Below, in pieces: positions 15,051 to 21,674 of a stretch of DNA of 25,215 bases. The position numbers and the translations under genes were made by a program. The stretch comes from Peptococcaceae bacterium (GTDB taxonomy: Bacteria; Bacillota; Peptococcia; DRI-13; UBA5745), in the NCBI GenBank assembly GCA_031264885.1, contig JAISDM010000037.1:1-25215 (forward strand), given 5' to 3'. Each line of letters starts with the position of its first letter. Positions within the stretch are counted from its first letter, which is position 1. The notes beneath the pieces were generated by a model, which was not told the DNA's origin, did not search any database, and saw nothing but the letters and a program-made list of their open reading frames with translations.

Positions 15051-15602
15051 TTATGAATGGAAATTCGCGCTGAAGAGTTTCTCTAATAATTCCCGCACGG
15101 GGGCGTCGGTGTTGGCCAGGGACAGCACGTTGATCGAAAGGACGCAGGAATCTGTTTCTTTGCCGCCGTCCCACGCGCCGGGGAACGCTACCTCCGGTGA
15201 ATCCGCCCGGGTAATGGAAATGGACGCTTTGTTCCCGCCGAATTCCGCAAGCGCCTTGATGTGGCCCAAGACGGCGTTGTCTACGGCGACAAGCTTCGCT
15301 ATGTCCGCGGCGCCTGCCACGATGCGGGCAAGAGCCTGTTCCGCGGGGACAGGCTTGCCAAAATGAATTTCGCCTTTTCTGCTGAGGACGAGGGCGCTTT
15401 CGACGATTTCTTCGGCCACGCTGTGATGACTGTGACCGTGGCTGTGGGCATGAGCGTGGCCGTGATCGTGGGCGTCGTGGCTGTGGTCGTGATCGTGGCT
15501 GTGGTCGTGATCATGGGTGTCGTGAGTGTCGTGGCCGTGCGTATGGGCGCCGTGATCATGGCTGTGATCGTGCGCGTCGTGGTCGTGGCCGGATGGGTTC
15601 AT
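15051..15602 (-). CDS. His-rich metal-binding protein paired with COG0523 GTPase
   Basis: The product is 183 aa. Residues 6-61 are an extreme run of His-Asp, His-Ser and His-Gly pairs (about 30 His), a classic reservoir for Zn, Ni or Co. Residues about 62-183 form a folded domain with VLGHIKALAEF and VLSINVLSLANT segments. I recall this type beside CobW-like GTPases in Clostridia but cannot name it securely. I chose ATG 15602: it overlaps the GTPase stop as ATGA, with AGGGGG upstream, giving translational coupling. Together with the GTPase it probably inserts or stores a metal for some enzyme; the client is not visible. In full-length COG0523 proteins the His-rich linker and C-domain are on the same chain. 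Confidence 0.85.
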   Translation of the reverse strand: MNPSGHDHDAHDHSHDHGAHTHGHDTHDTHDHDHSHDHDHSHDAHDHGHAHAHSHGHSHHSVAEEIVESALVLSRKGEIHFGKPVPAEQALARIVAGAADIAKLVAVDNAVLGHIKALAEFGGNKASISITRADSPEVAFPGAWDGGKETDSCVLSINVLSLANTDAPVRELLEKLFSANFHS

Positions 15603-16213
15603 TTTTTCATACCCCCTTCGTGTTCGCCGATGCAGCGCAGAAGCTCCGCCCATAACGGGCCGGGCTCTTTTTTTGCGGCGTCCAGACAGCTGATGACCGC
15701 GCCCGGGGCTTTTTGGCCGATGATTTCATAGGTTTCCGGCACGGGCGCGGCGACATCGGTTTTGTTCAAAAACACCACGTCCGCGCCTTCGACCTGATTG
15801 TCGAATACCACGGCCAGCGCGCCCATTAAGTGTATCCAACGGGACATGTCCACCACCGAGACGGTATGAATTTTGAAGCCGGGGCCGCCATATTCCTCGA
15901 AGGTGTCCCGGATGCTGTCCATCAGCGCGAGACCCGTCATCTCGACGACGACCCAATCGGGAGAGATTTCATCCTGAATGCGATGCACCGCCGTCATCAG
16001 GTCGCCGGTGATCTGGCAGCAGACGCAGCCGCCAAAAAGCGGCGTGACCGTCAGCCCGGCTTCACCGATGAGAACATCGTCGATGCCCACGTCGCCAATT
16101 TCGTTTTCGATGACCGCGCAAGTTTTGCCGTCATTCACAAGACCGCGGATCAGCTGTTTGATGATCGTGGTCTTCCCCGATCCCAGGAATCCGCCCATAA
16201 TTAAAATGTCCAT
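15599..16213 (-). CDS. COG0523/CobW-type G3E GTPase, short form
   Basis: This 204-aa metallochaperone GTPase has Walker A GGFLGSGKTT (residues 7-16), the metal-binding CxCC motif GGCVCC (C63, C65, C66), a Walker B-like WVVVEMTG and a guanine-specificity NKTD (FLNKTDVAAP). COG0523 proteins deliver Zn, Co, Ni or Fe to client enzymes using GTP hydrolysis. Typical members exceed 300 aa because of a CobW_C domain; this one stops after the GTPase domain, and the next gene appears to supply the His-rich part separately. I chose ATG 16213 with GGGGTGA 7 nt before it and the start directly at the first strand. The frame continues upstream without recognisable sequence. Confidence 0.92.
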   Translation of the reverse strand: MDILIMGGFLGSGKTTIIKQLIRGLVNDGKTCAVIENEIGDVGIDDVLIGEAGLTVTPLFGGCVCCQITGDLMTAVHRIQDEISPDWVVVEMTGLALMDSIRDTFEEYGGPGFKIHTVSVVDMSRWIHLMGALAVVFDNQVEGADVVFLNKTDVAAPVPETYEIIGQKAPGAVISCLDAAKKEPGPLWAELLRCIGEHEGGMKK

Positions 16214-16265
16214 CCTGTGTTCACCCCATTTGATTTTATACTCGCAAGTGTCACATTTGCTATTT

Positions 16266-16293
16266 ATTGTATTGTATAACGGCGCGGTGCCAA
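16266..16293 (-). promoter_or_regulatory. Possible promoter of the GTPase/His-rich pair
   Basis: On the minus strand TTGGCA (16293-16288), a 16-nt spacer and TACAAT (16271-16266) fit a vegetative promoter, about 50 nt before the GTPase start. Neighbouring AT-rich alternatives exist. Confidence 0.4.
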
Positions 16294-16373
16294 ACACAAT
16301 GTTTTTTGGGCTACGGTCAATTTGCAGTTTAGCTCGGCATCCTCCCCCTCCACCGGGTATTTGCGCCAAACTG

Positions 16374-16394
16374 CGAATCGCAGGCTGCGATTCG
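16374..16394. repeat. Short perfect inverted repeat in the divergent intergenic region
   Basis: A 9-bp stem (16374-16382 with 16386-16394) and 3-nt loop lie between the GTPase promoter and the dehydrogenase remnant. There is no T-run, so it could be an operator or a structured leader. Confidence 0.6.
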
Positions 16395-16398
16395 TGTC

Positions 16399-16422
16399 AT
16401 ATCAATATTGGAATATCGATAT
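16399..16422. promoter_or_regulatory. Operator-like imperfect palindrome
   Basis: ATATCAATATT, GG, AATATCGATAT: 11-nt arms with one mismatch. AT-rich palindromes of this size are typical of dimeric repressor sites, including metal sensors of the ArsR/SmtB type, but no regulator gene is in the window and the match is only general. Confidence 0.35.
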
Positions 16423-16508
16423 AACACCTTTATATCTCATGACAATGGATTTGTTTGTTAAAATAATTCTGACAGAAATCAAAATAAATCACGCGGGAGG
16501 GAATCACA

Positions 16509-16643
16509 ATGGCAAGATTTACGTTACCAAGGGATCCGTATCATGGCAAGGGGGCAATTGACGCTCTGAAAACGCTGAAGGGGAAAAAGGCGATCGTAGT
16601 CGTTGGCGGCGGAAGAGGTGGATTTTTGATATATATATGCTGA
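16509..16643 (+). pseudogene. 5' remnant of an iron-containing alcohol dehydrogenase gene
   Basis: A 44-codon frame starts with MARFTLPRDPYHGKGAIDAL and continues KTLKGKKAIVVVGGGR. That is the characteristic N-terminus of clostridial Fe-dependent butanol/alcohol dehydrogenases, including the first strand and the GGG nucleotide-binding turn. Intact members are about 390 aa and continue GGGSMKR. Here three residues appear to be missing after GGG, and after GGFL the sequence runs into an AT repeat and a TGA at 16641. The ribosome binding site GGGAGGG (16496-16502) and start are well preserved, as is codon use, so the truncation looks recent. The rest of the gene is not present downstream, where the convergent SLH gene lies. 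A functional 44-aa peptide is unlikely but not excluded. Confidence 0.8.
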
Positions 16644-16651
16644 TATATCAT

Positions 16652-16690
16652 AACGCAACAGGGGCGGCAAAATGCCGTCCCTGTTGCGTT
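16652..16690. terminator. Long hairpin between convergent units, probable terminator built on an element A core
   Basis: An 18-bp stem (16652-16669 with 16673-16690, one G-U pair) with loop AAA. Its apical part GGGGCGGCA/TGCCGTCC resembles the element A terminus. It lies 44 nt past the SLH gene stop on the minus strand. Neither side has a clear T-run, so termination efficiency is uncertain. Confidence 0.5.
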
Positions 16691-16733
16691 ATTCCTATTG
16701 CTTGTACTATTCGCGGGCAGCGGCTGCCAGCGG

Positions 16734-19172
16734 TTACCGAGCCTTCACATAGGTTTGCGTAAACCGGGAGAGCACGGCCGCTACCTGGGCGCGGGTGGCG
16801 GTGCTTTTGGGCGCGAAGGCGCCGTCGCCCACGCCTGCCAGGATGCCGGCTTGGGTCATGGCGTCCACGCCGGCCTGCGCCCAGGGGCTGATCTCAGCGC
16901 TGTCGGTGAACACCGGATTCGCGACTGACTTTAAGGTGATTTTTGCGTACGCGGCGTAGCTGTTCAGTATGACCGCCATCTGCTCGCGGGTCACATGGTC
17001 GTCCGGGGCGAACAGGCTGTTGCCGATGCCGTTGACGATGCCGTTCTTCGTCGCCCACGCCACGGAGGAAGCGTAATATTTCTCCCGCGCCACATCCACA
17101 AACAGGCTGTCTTTGTATGCCGCCGCGTCCATGCCCGCGATCCTGCCCAGGACGGTCACAAACATGCCGCGGGTCATGGGAATGTCCGGGCTGAAGGTGG
17201 TGTCCCCTGTGCCGGCGAACAGGCCGTTTTCCACCGCGTAACGGATATCGTTATAAGCACAGTGCCCCGCGATGTCCGTGAACCTGTCCACGGGCGAAGC
17301 CGCGGCGGAGGGCGCCGCGGTTACGACAGGCAGTCCGCTGGCCTCGTAGCCCTCGGCCATGGCGTACAGGCTCAAATGGGTGACCTGGGCGACATACTCG
17401 CTGCCGGATACGCTGCCCCGGATCAGGGTCGATGCGCCGTCGTCGTTGATCCGGTACAGCACAGCCTTGGACGGATCCCAGCCGCTTGGAATCGGGAAGT
17501 ACATCGTCAGCCTGCCGTCCGGCTGAACCTCGGCGTCTTCCGTCCGGAGGGTAATATTGTACAGCTGGAACCGTTCCGCGAGACCCTCCAGCGCGGCTTG
17601 CGTTTTCGTGTAATCCGCGCCGGAAGTGATCAGACTGACCTTCATCTCCGCGCCGGGGGGCACGACGCCTGCCGACGCGGTGACGCAGACGCCTGTGGCG
17701 CTGTCGACTTTCTCAAAGTCTTCGCCGTAGTCCGTTTGAGTCAGGGGCACATCATTCGGGAGCAGCGTCAATCTGCCGCCGTTGGTGGTGTCTATCTTTT
17801 CGAGGGTTGACCAGTCGATCTTCAGCCGGGCCTCGATCCAGTCCTCGCCCATAGGGGTGTAGGGAACTTTTACACGCACCCGGACGTATGGGGCCGTCAT
17901 ATCTTCCAAATCAATCTCAAACACCTTGATGTAGGTGAATGTATGTTGGCCGTCCGTCGTTTGCTTGGGATCGGTGGTCACCTGCCCGGTGCTGATGACG
18001 CGCACGTCTGTCCAATCGCCGTTTTTGAGATATTGCAGTCCTTCGAGGGCGCTGATAAAACTCTGGTCGGCTGTCAGCCGGATGTTCACCGAATGAGTGG
18101 CGGCCTGGAGCTTGTAGGCGCCGTTTAAAACGTTCACCAGGCCCCGGTTGCCTGTAAAAGCCTCGTTGCCCATAGAGGCTTGATCCGAGCTGGCGTGCCA
18201 AAGGGCCACATCCACATCGTAGCTGGCGTCATTCGATCCGCCGCCCGTATTGTTCCCCGAATCGCCGCCGGATCCGCCTGATCCGCCGGGATTGACAGGC
18301 GCCGAAGCGGTGGGCGTGGGCGTCGGGGTCGATGTAGGCGTCGGCGACGGGGTCGGCGTGGGCGATGGGGTTGATGTGGGCGTCGGTGTGGGCGTGGGCG
18401 CCGATGTGGGCGCCGGAGTTGATGTAGGCGTTGGAGTCACTGTGGGGGCCGGGGTTGACGTGGGTGTGGGCGCCGATGTGGGGGCCTGGGTTGCTGTAGG
18501 CTCCGGGGTCGGCGTGGGCGTTGGAGTCGCTGTAGGTTCCGGGGTCGGTGTAGGCGTCGGCGGCTCCGTGACCGGGGGTTCGATCGGCGTGAGCGAATCC
18601 CAGTCAAGCCGCAGCCGGGCGGGTTGATTGCCTGTACCGGCCGAGATGGCGTCCATGACCGGAACAAAGACCCGCACCGGCGTATCCGTCCGCCCTACGG
18701 TCACGGTCATCCCTAATTCTTCGGGATACCACCGCCCCGCGGGCGGGCCGTAGTCGTCCGTCGCCCCTGTATATTCGGAATAAACAGTGGCGTGGACATC
18801 TGTCGACGAAAGGATTTCGCCGTAAGACCCGGTAACCAGGTCGTCCATGCGCCAGAGATCCAGCAGGTATCCGACAAAGTCGATCTGTCCCAGTTTCTGC
18901 GTCAGCGGACGGAACACCAGCCGGATTTCCGCCGCGCCGTCCTTGACAATGAGCCTGGACTGGCTGTGGTCAATGGCGCCGTTGCCCATAGAAAGCTGAT
19001 TCTGGCTGTAATTCCATAAGGTCGTGCCGATGCCGTACTCCCCGTCGGCAAGAAATTCCCCGGCAGTCACAGCGCCGGCGTCCGTGCCGGCGGCGGCAGC
19101 GGTGGCGGTCATCACCGGAGAAAGCAGCAAAACAGCCGCCAAAAATAAAGATAGACATTGTTTCAATTTCAT
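16734..19172 (-). CDS. SLH-anchored surface protein with two NEAT-like domains
   Basis: The 812-aa exported protein has a signal peptide (about 1-28). A NEAT-like domain (about 45-198) contains LWNYSQNQLSMGN, a Pro/Thr-rich wall spacer spans about 199-292, and a Gly/Ser stretch follows. A second NEAT-like domain (about 317-455) contains LWHASSDQASMGN, then a beta-rich region with FPIPSGWDPSKAVLYRINDD. Three SLH motifs (about 627-805; each with a TR or RG segment such as MTRGMFVTVLGRI) bind secondary cell-wall polymer. NEAT domains bind haem in Gram-positive iron scavenging; the second domain keeps the first Tyr of the usual YxxxY motif (VPYTPM) but not clearly the second, so the ligand is uncertain. 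I chose ATG 19172 for the signal peptide; GGGAGTGG lies directly upstream, so TTG 19166 is an alternative. Confidence 0.85.
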   Translation of the reverse strand: MKLKQCLSLFLAAVLLLSPVMTATAAAAGTDAGAVTAGEFLADGEYGIGTTLWNYSQNQLSMGNGAIDHSQSRLIVKDGAAEIRLVFRPLTQKLGQIDFVGYLLDLWRMDDLVTGSYGEILSSTDVHATVYSEYTGATDDYGPPAGRWYPEELGMTVTVGRTDTPVRVFVPVMDAISAGTGNQPARLRLDWDSLTPIEPPVTEPPTPTPTPEPTATPTPTPTPEPTATQAPTSAPTPTSTPAPTVTPTPTSTPAPTSAPTPTPTPTSTPSPTPTPSPTPTSTPTPTPTASAPVNPGGSGGSGGDSGNNTGGGSNDASYDVDVALWHASSDQASMGNEAFTGNRGLVNVLNGAYKLQAATHSVNIRLTADQSFISALEGLQYLKNGDWTDVRVISTGQVTTDPKQTTDGQHTFTYIKVFEIDLEDMTAPYVRVRVKVPYTPMGEDWIEARLKIDWSTLEKIDTTNGGRLTLLPNDVPLTQTDYGEDFEKVDSATGVCVTASAGVVPPGAEMKVSLITSGADYTKTQAALEGLAERFQLYNITLRTEDAEVQPDGRLTMYFPIPSGWDPSKAVLYRINDDGASTLIRGSVSGSEYVAQVTHLSLYAMAEGYEASGLPVVTAAPSAAASPVDRFTDIAGHCAYNDIRYAVENGLFAGTGDTTFSPDIPMTRGMFVTVLGRIAGMDAAAYKDSLFVDVAREKYYASSVAWATKNGIVNGIGNSLFAPDDHVTREQMAVILNSYAAYAKITLKSVANPVFTDSAEISPWAQAGVDAMTQAGILAGVGDGAFAPKSTATRAQVAAVLSRFTQTYVKAR
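18295..18575 (-). repeat. Low-complexity coding repeat (Pro/Thr spacer)
   Basis: Degenerate 6-12 bp repeats (GGCGTGGGCGTCGG type on plus) encode alternating Pro-Thr with Ala, Ser and Glu. Strong strand asymmetry creates long open but spurious frames on the opposite strand. Such tracts vary in length between strains and are prone to assembly collapse. Confidence 0.85.
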
Positions 19173-19221
19173 CCACTCCCATAATCTGTTGATTTTAACT
19201 AACAATGAACTGGCAAATATA

Positions 19222-19250
19222 AAGTTACAACAACACGAATATTTTGTCAA
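19222..19250 (-). promoter_or_regulatory. Probable promoter of the SLH/NEAT gene
   Basis: On the minus strand TTGACA (19250-19245), a 17-nt spacer and TAACTT (19227-19222). The -35 is perfect and the -10 weak; a TATATT lies just downstream. The leader would be about 45 nt. Confidence 0.5.
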
Positions 19251-19290
19251 TGAATCCGAAGCTTGTCTAAAAAACAAAATATTTTACAAT

Positions 19291-19333
19291 ATCAGGATTT
19301 TTAGGCTCCGTGATTCCGCCATAAAATCCTGAT
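19291..19333. repeat. Imperfect inverted repeat in AT-rich divergent gap
   Basis: ATCAGGATTTTTA (19291-19303) pairs with TAAAATCCTGAT (19322-19333). An overlapping CCGTGA/TCACGG pair follows, with GGGATTTTTTT on its 3' side, so a plus-strand terminator-like structure is possible, although no plus-strand gene precedes it. The 19173-19721 gap otherwise holds promoters, palindromes and one element A copy. Confidence 0.5.
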
Positions 19334-19369
19334 TTCACGGGATTTTTTTGAAATATAACAAAACCGGAT

Positions 19370-19393
19370 TTTTGTTAAGATGTCTTAACAAAA
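19370..19393. promoter_or_regulatory. Perfect 24-bp palindrome, operator-like
   Basis: TTTTGTTAAGA, TG, TCTTAACAAAA: perfect 11-bp arms around a 2-nt centre. It lies about 120 nt upstream of the SLH promoter and over 200 nt upstream of the RNA-repair operon promoter, so which unit it would control is unclear. TTGTTAA half-sites resemble clostridial Rex sites, but the central spacing is 6 rather than 4. Confidence 0.5.
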
Positions 19394-19396
19394 TAG

Positions 19397-19414
19397 GCAA
19401 AAAATATTTTTTGC
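19397..19414. repeat. Perfect 18-bp AT palindrome
   Basis: GCAAAAAATATTTTTTGC reads identically on both strands and lies 3 nt from the preceding palindrome. A/T tracts of this kind bend DNA. Confidence 0.6.
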
Positions 19415-19482
19415 GCTGTACAATCAGGGGCTCGGGAACATACGCATCCCGGTATCGCGGGCCAGACTGTCCCCGCCATTCC

Positions 19483-19549
19483 GGGCGGCAGAATGCCGCC
19501 CCTACGGTACCGCGAATGGCGCATATGTAGGGGCGGCATTCTGCCGCCC
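19483..19549 (+). repeat. Element A, copy 6 (intact 67 bp)
   Basis: Both termini are perfect. Its right flank (GCCTTCGGCAGACGCAGATT) matches the flanks of copies 1 (reversed) and 5, showing that the repeated unit extends beyond the 67-bp core. Confidence 0.9.
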
Positions 19550-19622
19550 GCCTTCGGCAGACGCAGATTCCCAATATGAATCGCGGGTTTCAGAGAAGGC
19601 GAAAGCATTCTTGGCGTACCTG

Positions 19623-19631
19623 TGTTATAAT
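19623..19631 (+). promoter_or_regulatory. Extended -10 promoter of the RNA-repair operon
   Basis: TGTTATAAT is an extended -10 element (TG, one base, TATAAT) with no recognisable -35 at 16-18 nt. It lies about 90 nt before the first gene of the cassette and downstream of element A copy 6. Confidence 0.55.
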
Positions 19632-19721
19632 GGTTTTACAAGAGAAATCTCAATCGGGCTGCGGCGTTTTTTTTGAAGAGCCACGCTGCGGAAATTGTGG
19701 ATGATACGGGGGGGAAAAGGT

Positions 19722-20102
19722 GTGTACAAGGGTTTGTTCTGGCTTGCGGACGACGGCGGGCTTATTACCTATCGAATCTCCTGCGGAGCGGACGGAACTC
19801 CGGAAGCGGCGGACTTGCCCTACAATTCCCGCAAGGGCGATTCGTTCACGCACAAGGCGACATGGGAAGAGGCCGCGCGGGAACAGCCGCGCGCGGTCCG
19901 CTCAAAGCCGTGGAACCACTTCCCGCGCGGGCGGGTGGAGATTAAAGCGGGCAAGGTCACGGTATATCATCATCCCGCGCTGGGCTCGCCCGAATTTGAA
20001 CAGAGGATCCGCGGGGCGTTCGCTTTGGACGGTGTTCCTTCGCTGGAGGTTCGTTTTATTTCGGATCACTCGAACCATTACAAGGCGGCGAACGGGCTAT
20101 GA
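19722..20102 (+). CDS. Small protein of unknown function leading the Hen1-Pnkp operon
   Basis: The product is about 126 aa, soluble, with no signal peptide or membrane segment. It begins MYKGLFWLADDGGLITYRIS. The middle has FTHKATWEEA and FPRGRVEIKAGKVTVYHHP, and the C-terminus ends LEVRFISDHSNHYKAANGL. The pattern suggests a compact alpha/beta domain, with conserved-looking Arg-Gly-Arg, paired His and a C-terminal SDxSxHY. I have a vague memory of similar 110-130 aa hypothetical proteins in Clostridia but can assign no function. I chose GTG 19722, with GGGGGG (19708-19713) about 8 nt upstream; ATG 19701 or TTG 19695 are possible. The gap to hen1 is 21 nt, so co-transcription with the RNA-repair genes is likely and a role there is inferred only from position. 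Confidence 0.75.
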   Translation: MYKGLFWLADDGGLITYRISCGADGTPEAADLPYNSRKGDSFTHKATWEEAAREQPRAVRSKPWNHFPRGRVEIKAGKVTVYHHPALGSPEFEQRIRGAFALDGVPSLEVRFISDHSNHYKAANGL

Positions 20103-20123
20103 TGAAAGGGAGGCGGCATTGAT

Positions 20124-21674
20124 ATGCTTTTGACCATTACCTATACGGGGCGGAACACGACCGACCTGGGCTACTTGCTCTACAAGAATCCCTACCGGCC
20201 GCAGGCGTTTGAGCTGAGTTACGGCAAGGCATATGTTTTTTACCCGGAGATATCCGATGAGCGCACCACGGCGGCGCTGCTGCTGGACATCGACCCCGTC
20301 GGTCTGGCGCGGGGCAGGGCCGGATCCTCCGGCGGCGGGCTGTTTGATTATGTCAACGACCGGCCTTATGTGTCCTCGTCCTTTATGAGTACGGCTATCT
20401 CGCGGGTGTTCGGCACGGCCATGACGGGGCGGGCGGATTCGCGTCAGGCGCTGTCCGACTCCGCGCTGGATCTGACGGCGGCGGTCACGATGCTGCCGTG
20501 CCGGGGCGAGCGGGAGAAGCTGGACCGCGTATTCGAGCCGCTGGGGTATGAGGTCCGTTATGAAACCTTCGTGTCTGACGGGAATTTCCCCGGTTGGGGA
20601 GACAGTCCGTATGTGAATCTGACGGTCAGCGGAAAGGTGCGTCTGCGCGACCTTCTGAAGCATCTCTATGTGCTGATTCCGGTATTTGACCGGCAAAAAC
20701 ACTATTGGGTCGGCGGGGATGAGGTGGAAAAACTCCTGAGAATGGGGGAAAACTGGCTGCCCGGGCACCCGGAGAAGGCTTATATCACAGGCAGATACCT
20801 CAAGCGCCGCCGGACCCTCGTCAATATGGCGTTTGAACGGCTGACGGCCGCCAACGCGGCGGACGGCGAGGTGCTGGCCGGCGAAGGATTGACTGACGAT
20901 GTGTTGACTGACGGGGCGCCGGAGGGTGAAGCGTTGGCCGGTGAGATGCTGAGCGACGGGGCGCCGTCCGCCGACGTGTTGGCCGGCGAGATGCCGAGCG
21001 GCGGGGCGCCGGTCGCCGAGTCGCCGGTCACCGAAGCGCCGGACGCGGCGGATAGGGCTGGCCGGAAGCCGAATCTGAACGCGCGGCGCCTGGACGGCGT
21101 GGTCGCGGCGTTAAAGAGCTGCGGCGCGAAGCGTGTGATCGACATCGGATGCGGGGAGGGGCACTTGTTGAGTCTCCTCGTCAAGGAGCGCCAGTTTACC
21201 GAGATCGTCGGGGCGGACGTATCCCACGCGGCCCTTGAGCGGGCAAGCGGGAAGCTGAAATTGGAACACGCCGGGGACTCAATGCGTGAGCGCGTCCGGT
21301 TGATACAGGGTTCCCTTACCTATAAGGACGCGCGTTTCGCGGGTTATGACGCGGCTTGTGTGGTCGAGGTTGTCGAGCATTTGGATCTTCCGCGTCTTGC
21401 CGCCTTTGAACGCGTTTTGTTCGAGTTTGCCAAACCGCCCGTCGTCATACTGACCACGCCGAACCGCGAGTATAACGCGCGTTACGAGCGTCTGTACGAC
21501 GGGGATTTGCGCCACAGTGACCACCGCTTTGAGTGGACGCGGGCGGAATTTCGGGATTGGGCGGCCAGAACGGCGGACCGTTTCGGGTATGCCGCGCGAT
21601 TCTCGGAAATAGGCGAGACGGATGAGACCTATGGCGCGCCTACGCAGATGGGGGTGTTTACACAATGCGAATAG
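20124..21674 (+). CDS. hen1: Bacterial Hen1: RNA 3'-terminal ribose 2'-O-methyltransferase
   Basis: The 516-aa protein methylates the 2'-OH at the 3' end of cleaved RNA before Pnkp ligation, protecting the repaired site. The N-terminal half (about 1-240, beginning MLLTITYTGRNTTDLGYLLYK) is the bacterial Hen1 N-domain that binds and activates the Pnkp ligase. The C-terminal methyltransferase has the SAM loop DIGCGEGH (from D340) and the metal-binding EVVEHLD (E415, E418, H419), with further His at 464 and 467 (GDLRHSDHRFEW). These fit the Mn-dependent Hen1 site. Between the domains (about 246-313) is a low-complexity acidic linker with repeated AGEML/DGAP units. GGGAGG precedes the ATG by 10 nt. 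The 3' end overlaps pnkp by 10 nt, a tight operon arrangement known for this pair. Confidence 0.95.
   Translation: MLLTITYTGRNTTDLGYLLYKNPYRPQAFELSYGKAYVFYPEISDERTTAALLLDIDPVGLARGRAGSSGGGLFDYVNDRPYVSSSFMSTAISRVFGTAMTGRADSRQALSDSALDLTAAVTMLPCRGEREKLDRVFEPLGYEVRYETFVSDGNFPGWGDSPYVNLTVSGKVRLRDLLKHLYVLIPVFDRQKHYWVGGDEVEKLLRMGENWLPGHPEKAYITGRYLKRRRTLVNMAFERLTAANAADGEVLAGEGLTDDVLTDGAPEGEALAGEMLSDGAPSADVLAGEMPSGGAPVAESPVTEAPDAADRAGRKPNLNARRLDGVVAALKSCGAKRVIDIGCGEGHLLSLLVKERQFTEIVGADVSHAALERASGKLKLEHAGDSMRERVRLIQGSLTYKDARFAGYDAACVVEVVEHLDLPRLAAFERVLFEFAKPPVVILTTPNREYNARYERLYDGDLRHSDHRFEWTRAEFRDWAARTADRFGYAARFSEIGETDETYGAPTQMGVFTQCE

Noticed and set aside
15261..15731. Plus-strand Val-rich, apparently hydrophobic protein
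   Set aside because: It is an antisense reading of the His-Asp repeat region, which gives artificial Val/Met/Ala runs that mimic membrane segments.
18250..18627. Plus-strand frame encoding Val-Gly repeats
   Set aside because: It is the reverse complement of the Pro/Thr spacer of the SLH protein; low complexity keeps all frames open.
19370..19393. Rex operator
   Set aside because: The half-sites match TTGTTAA/TTAACAA, but the centre has 6 nt where the Rex site has 4; kept only as an unassigned palindrome.
2753..19549. CRISPR-like regular repeats
   Set aside because: The repeats are kilobases apart, palindromic with conserved internal spacers, and no cas genes are present.
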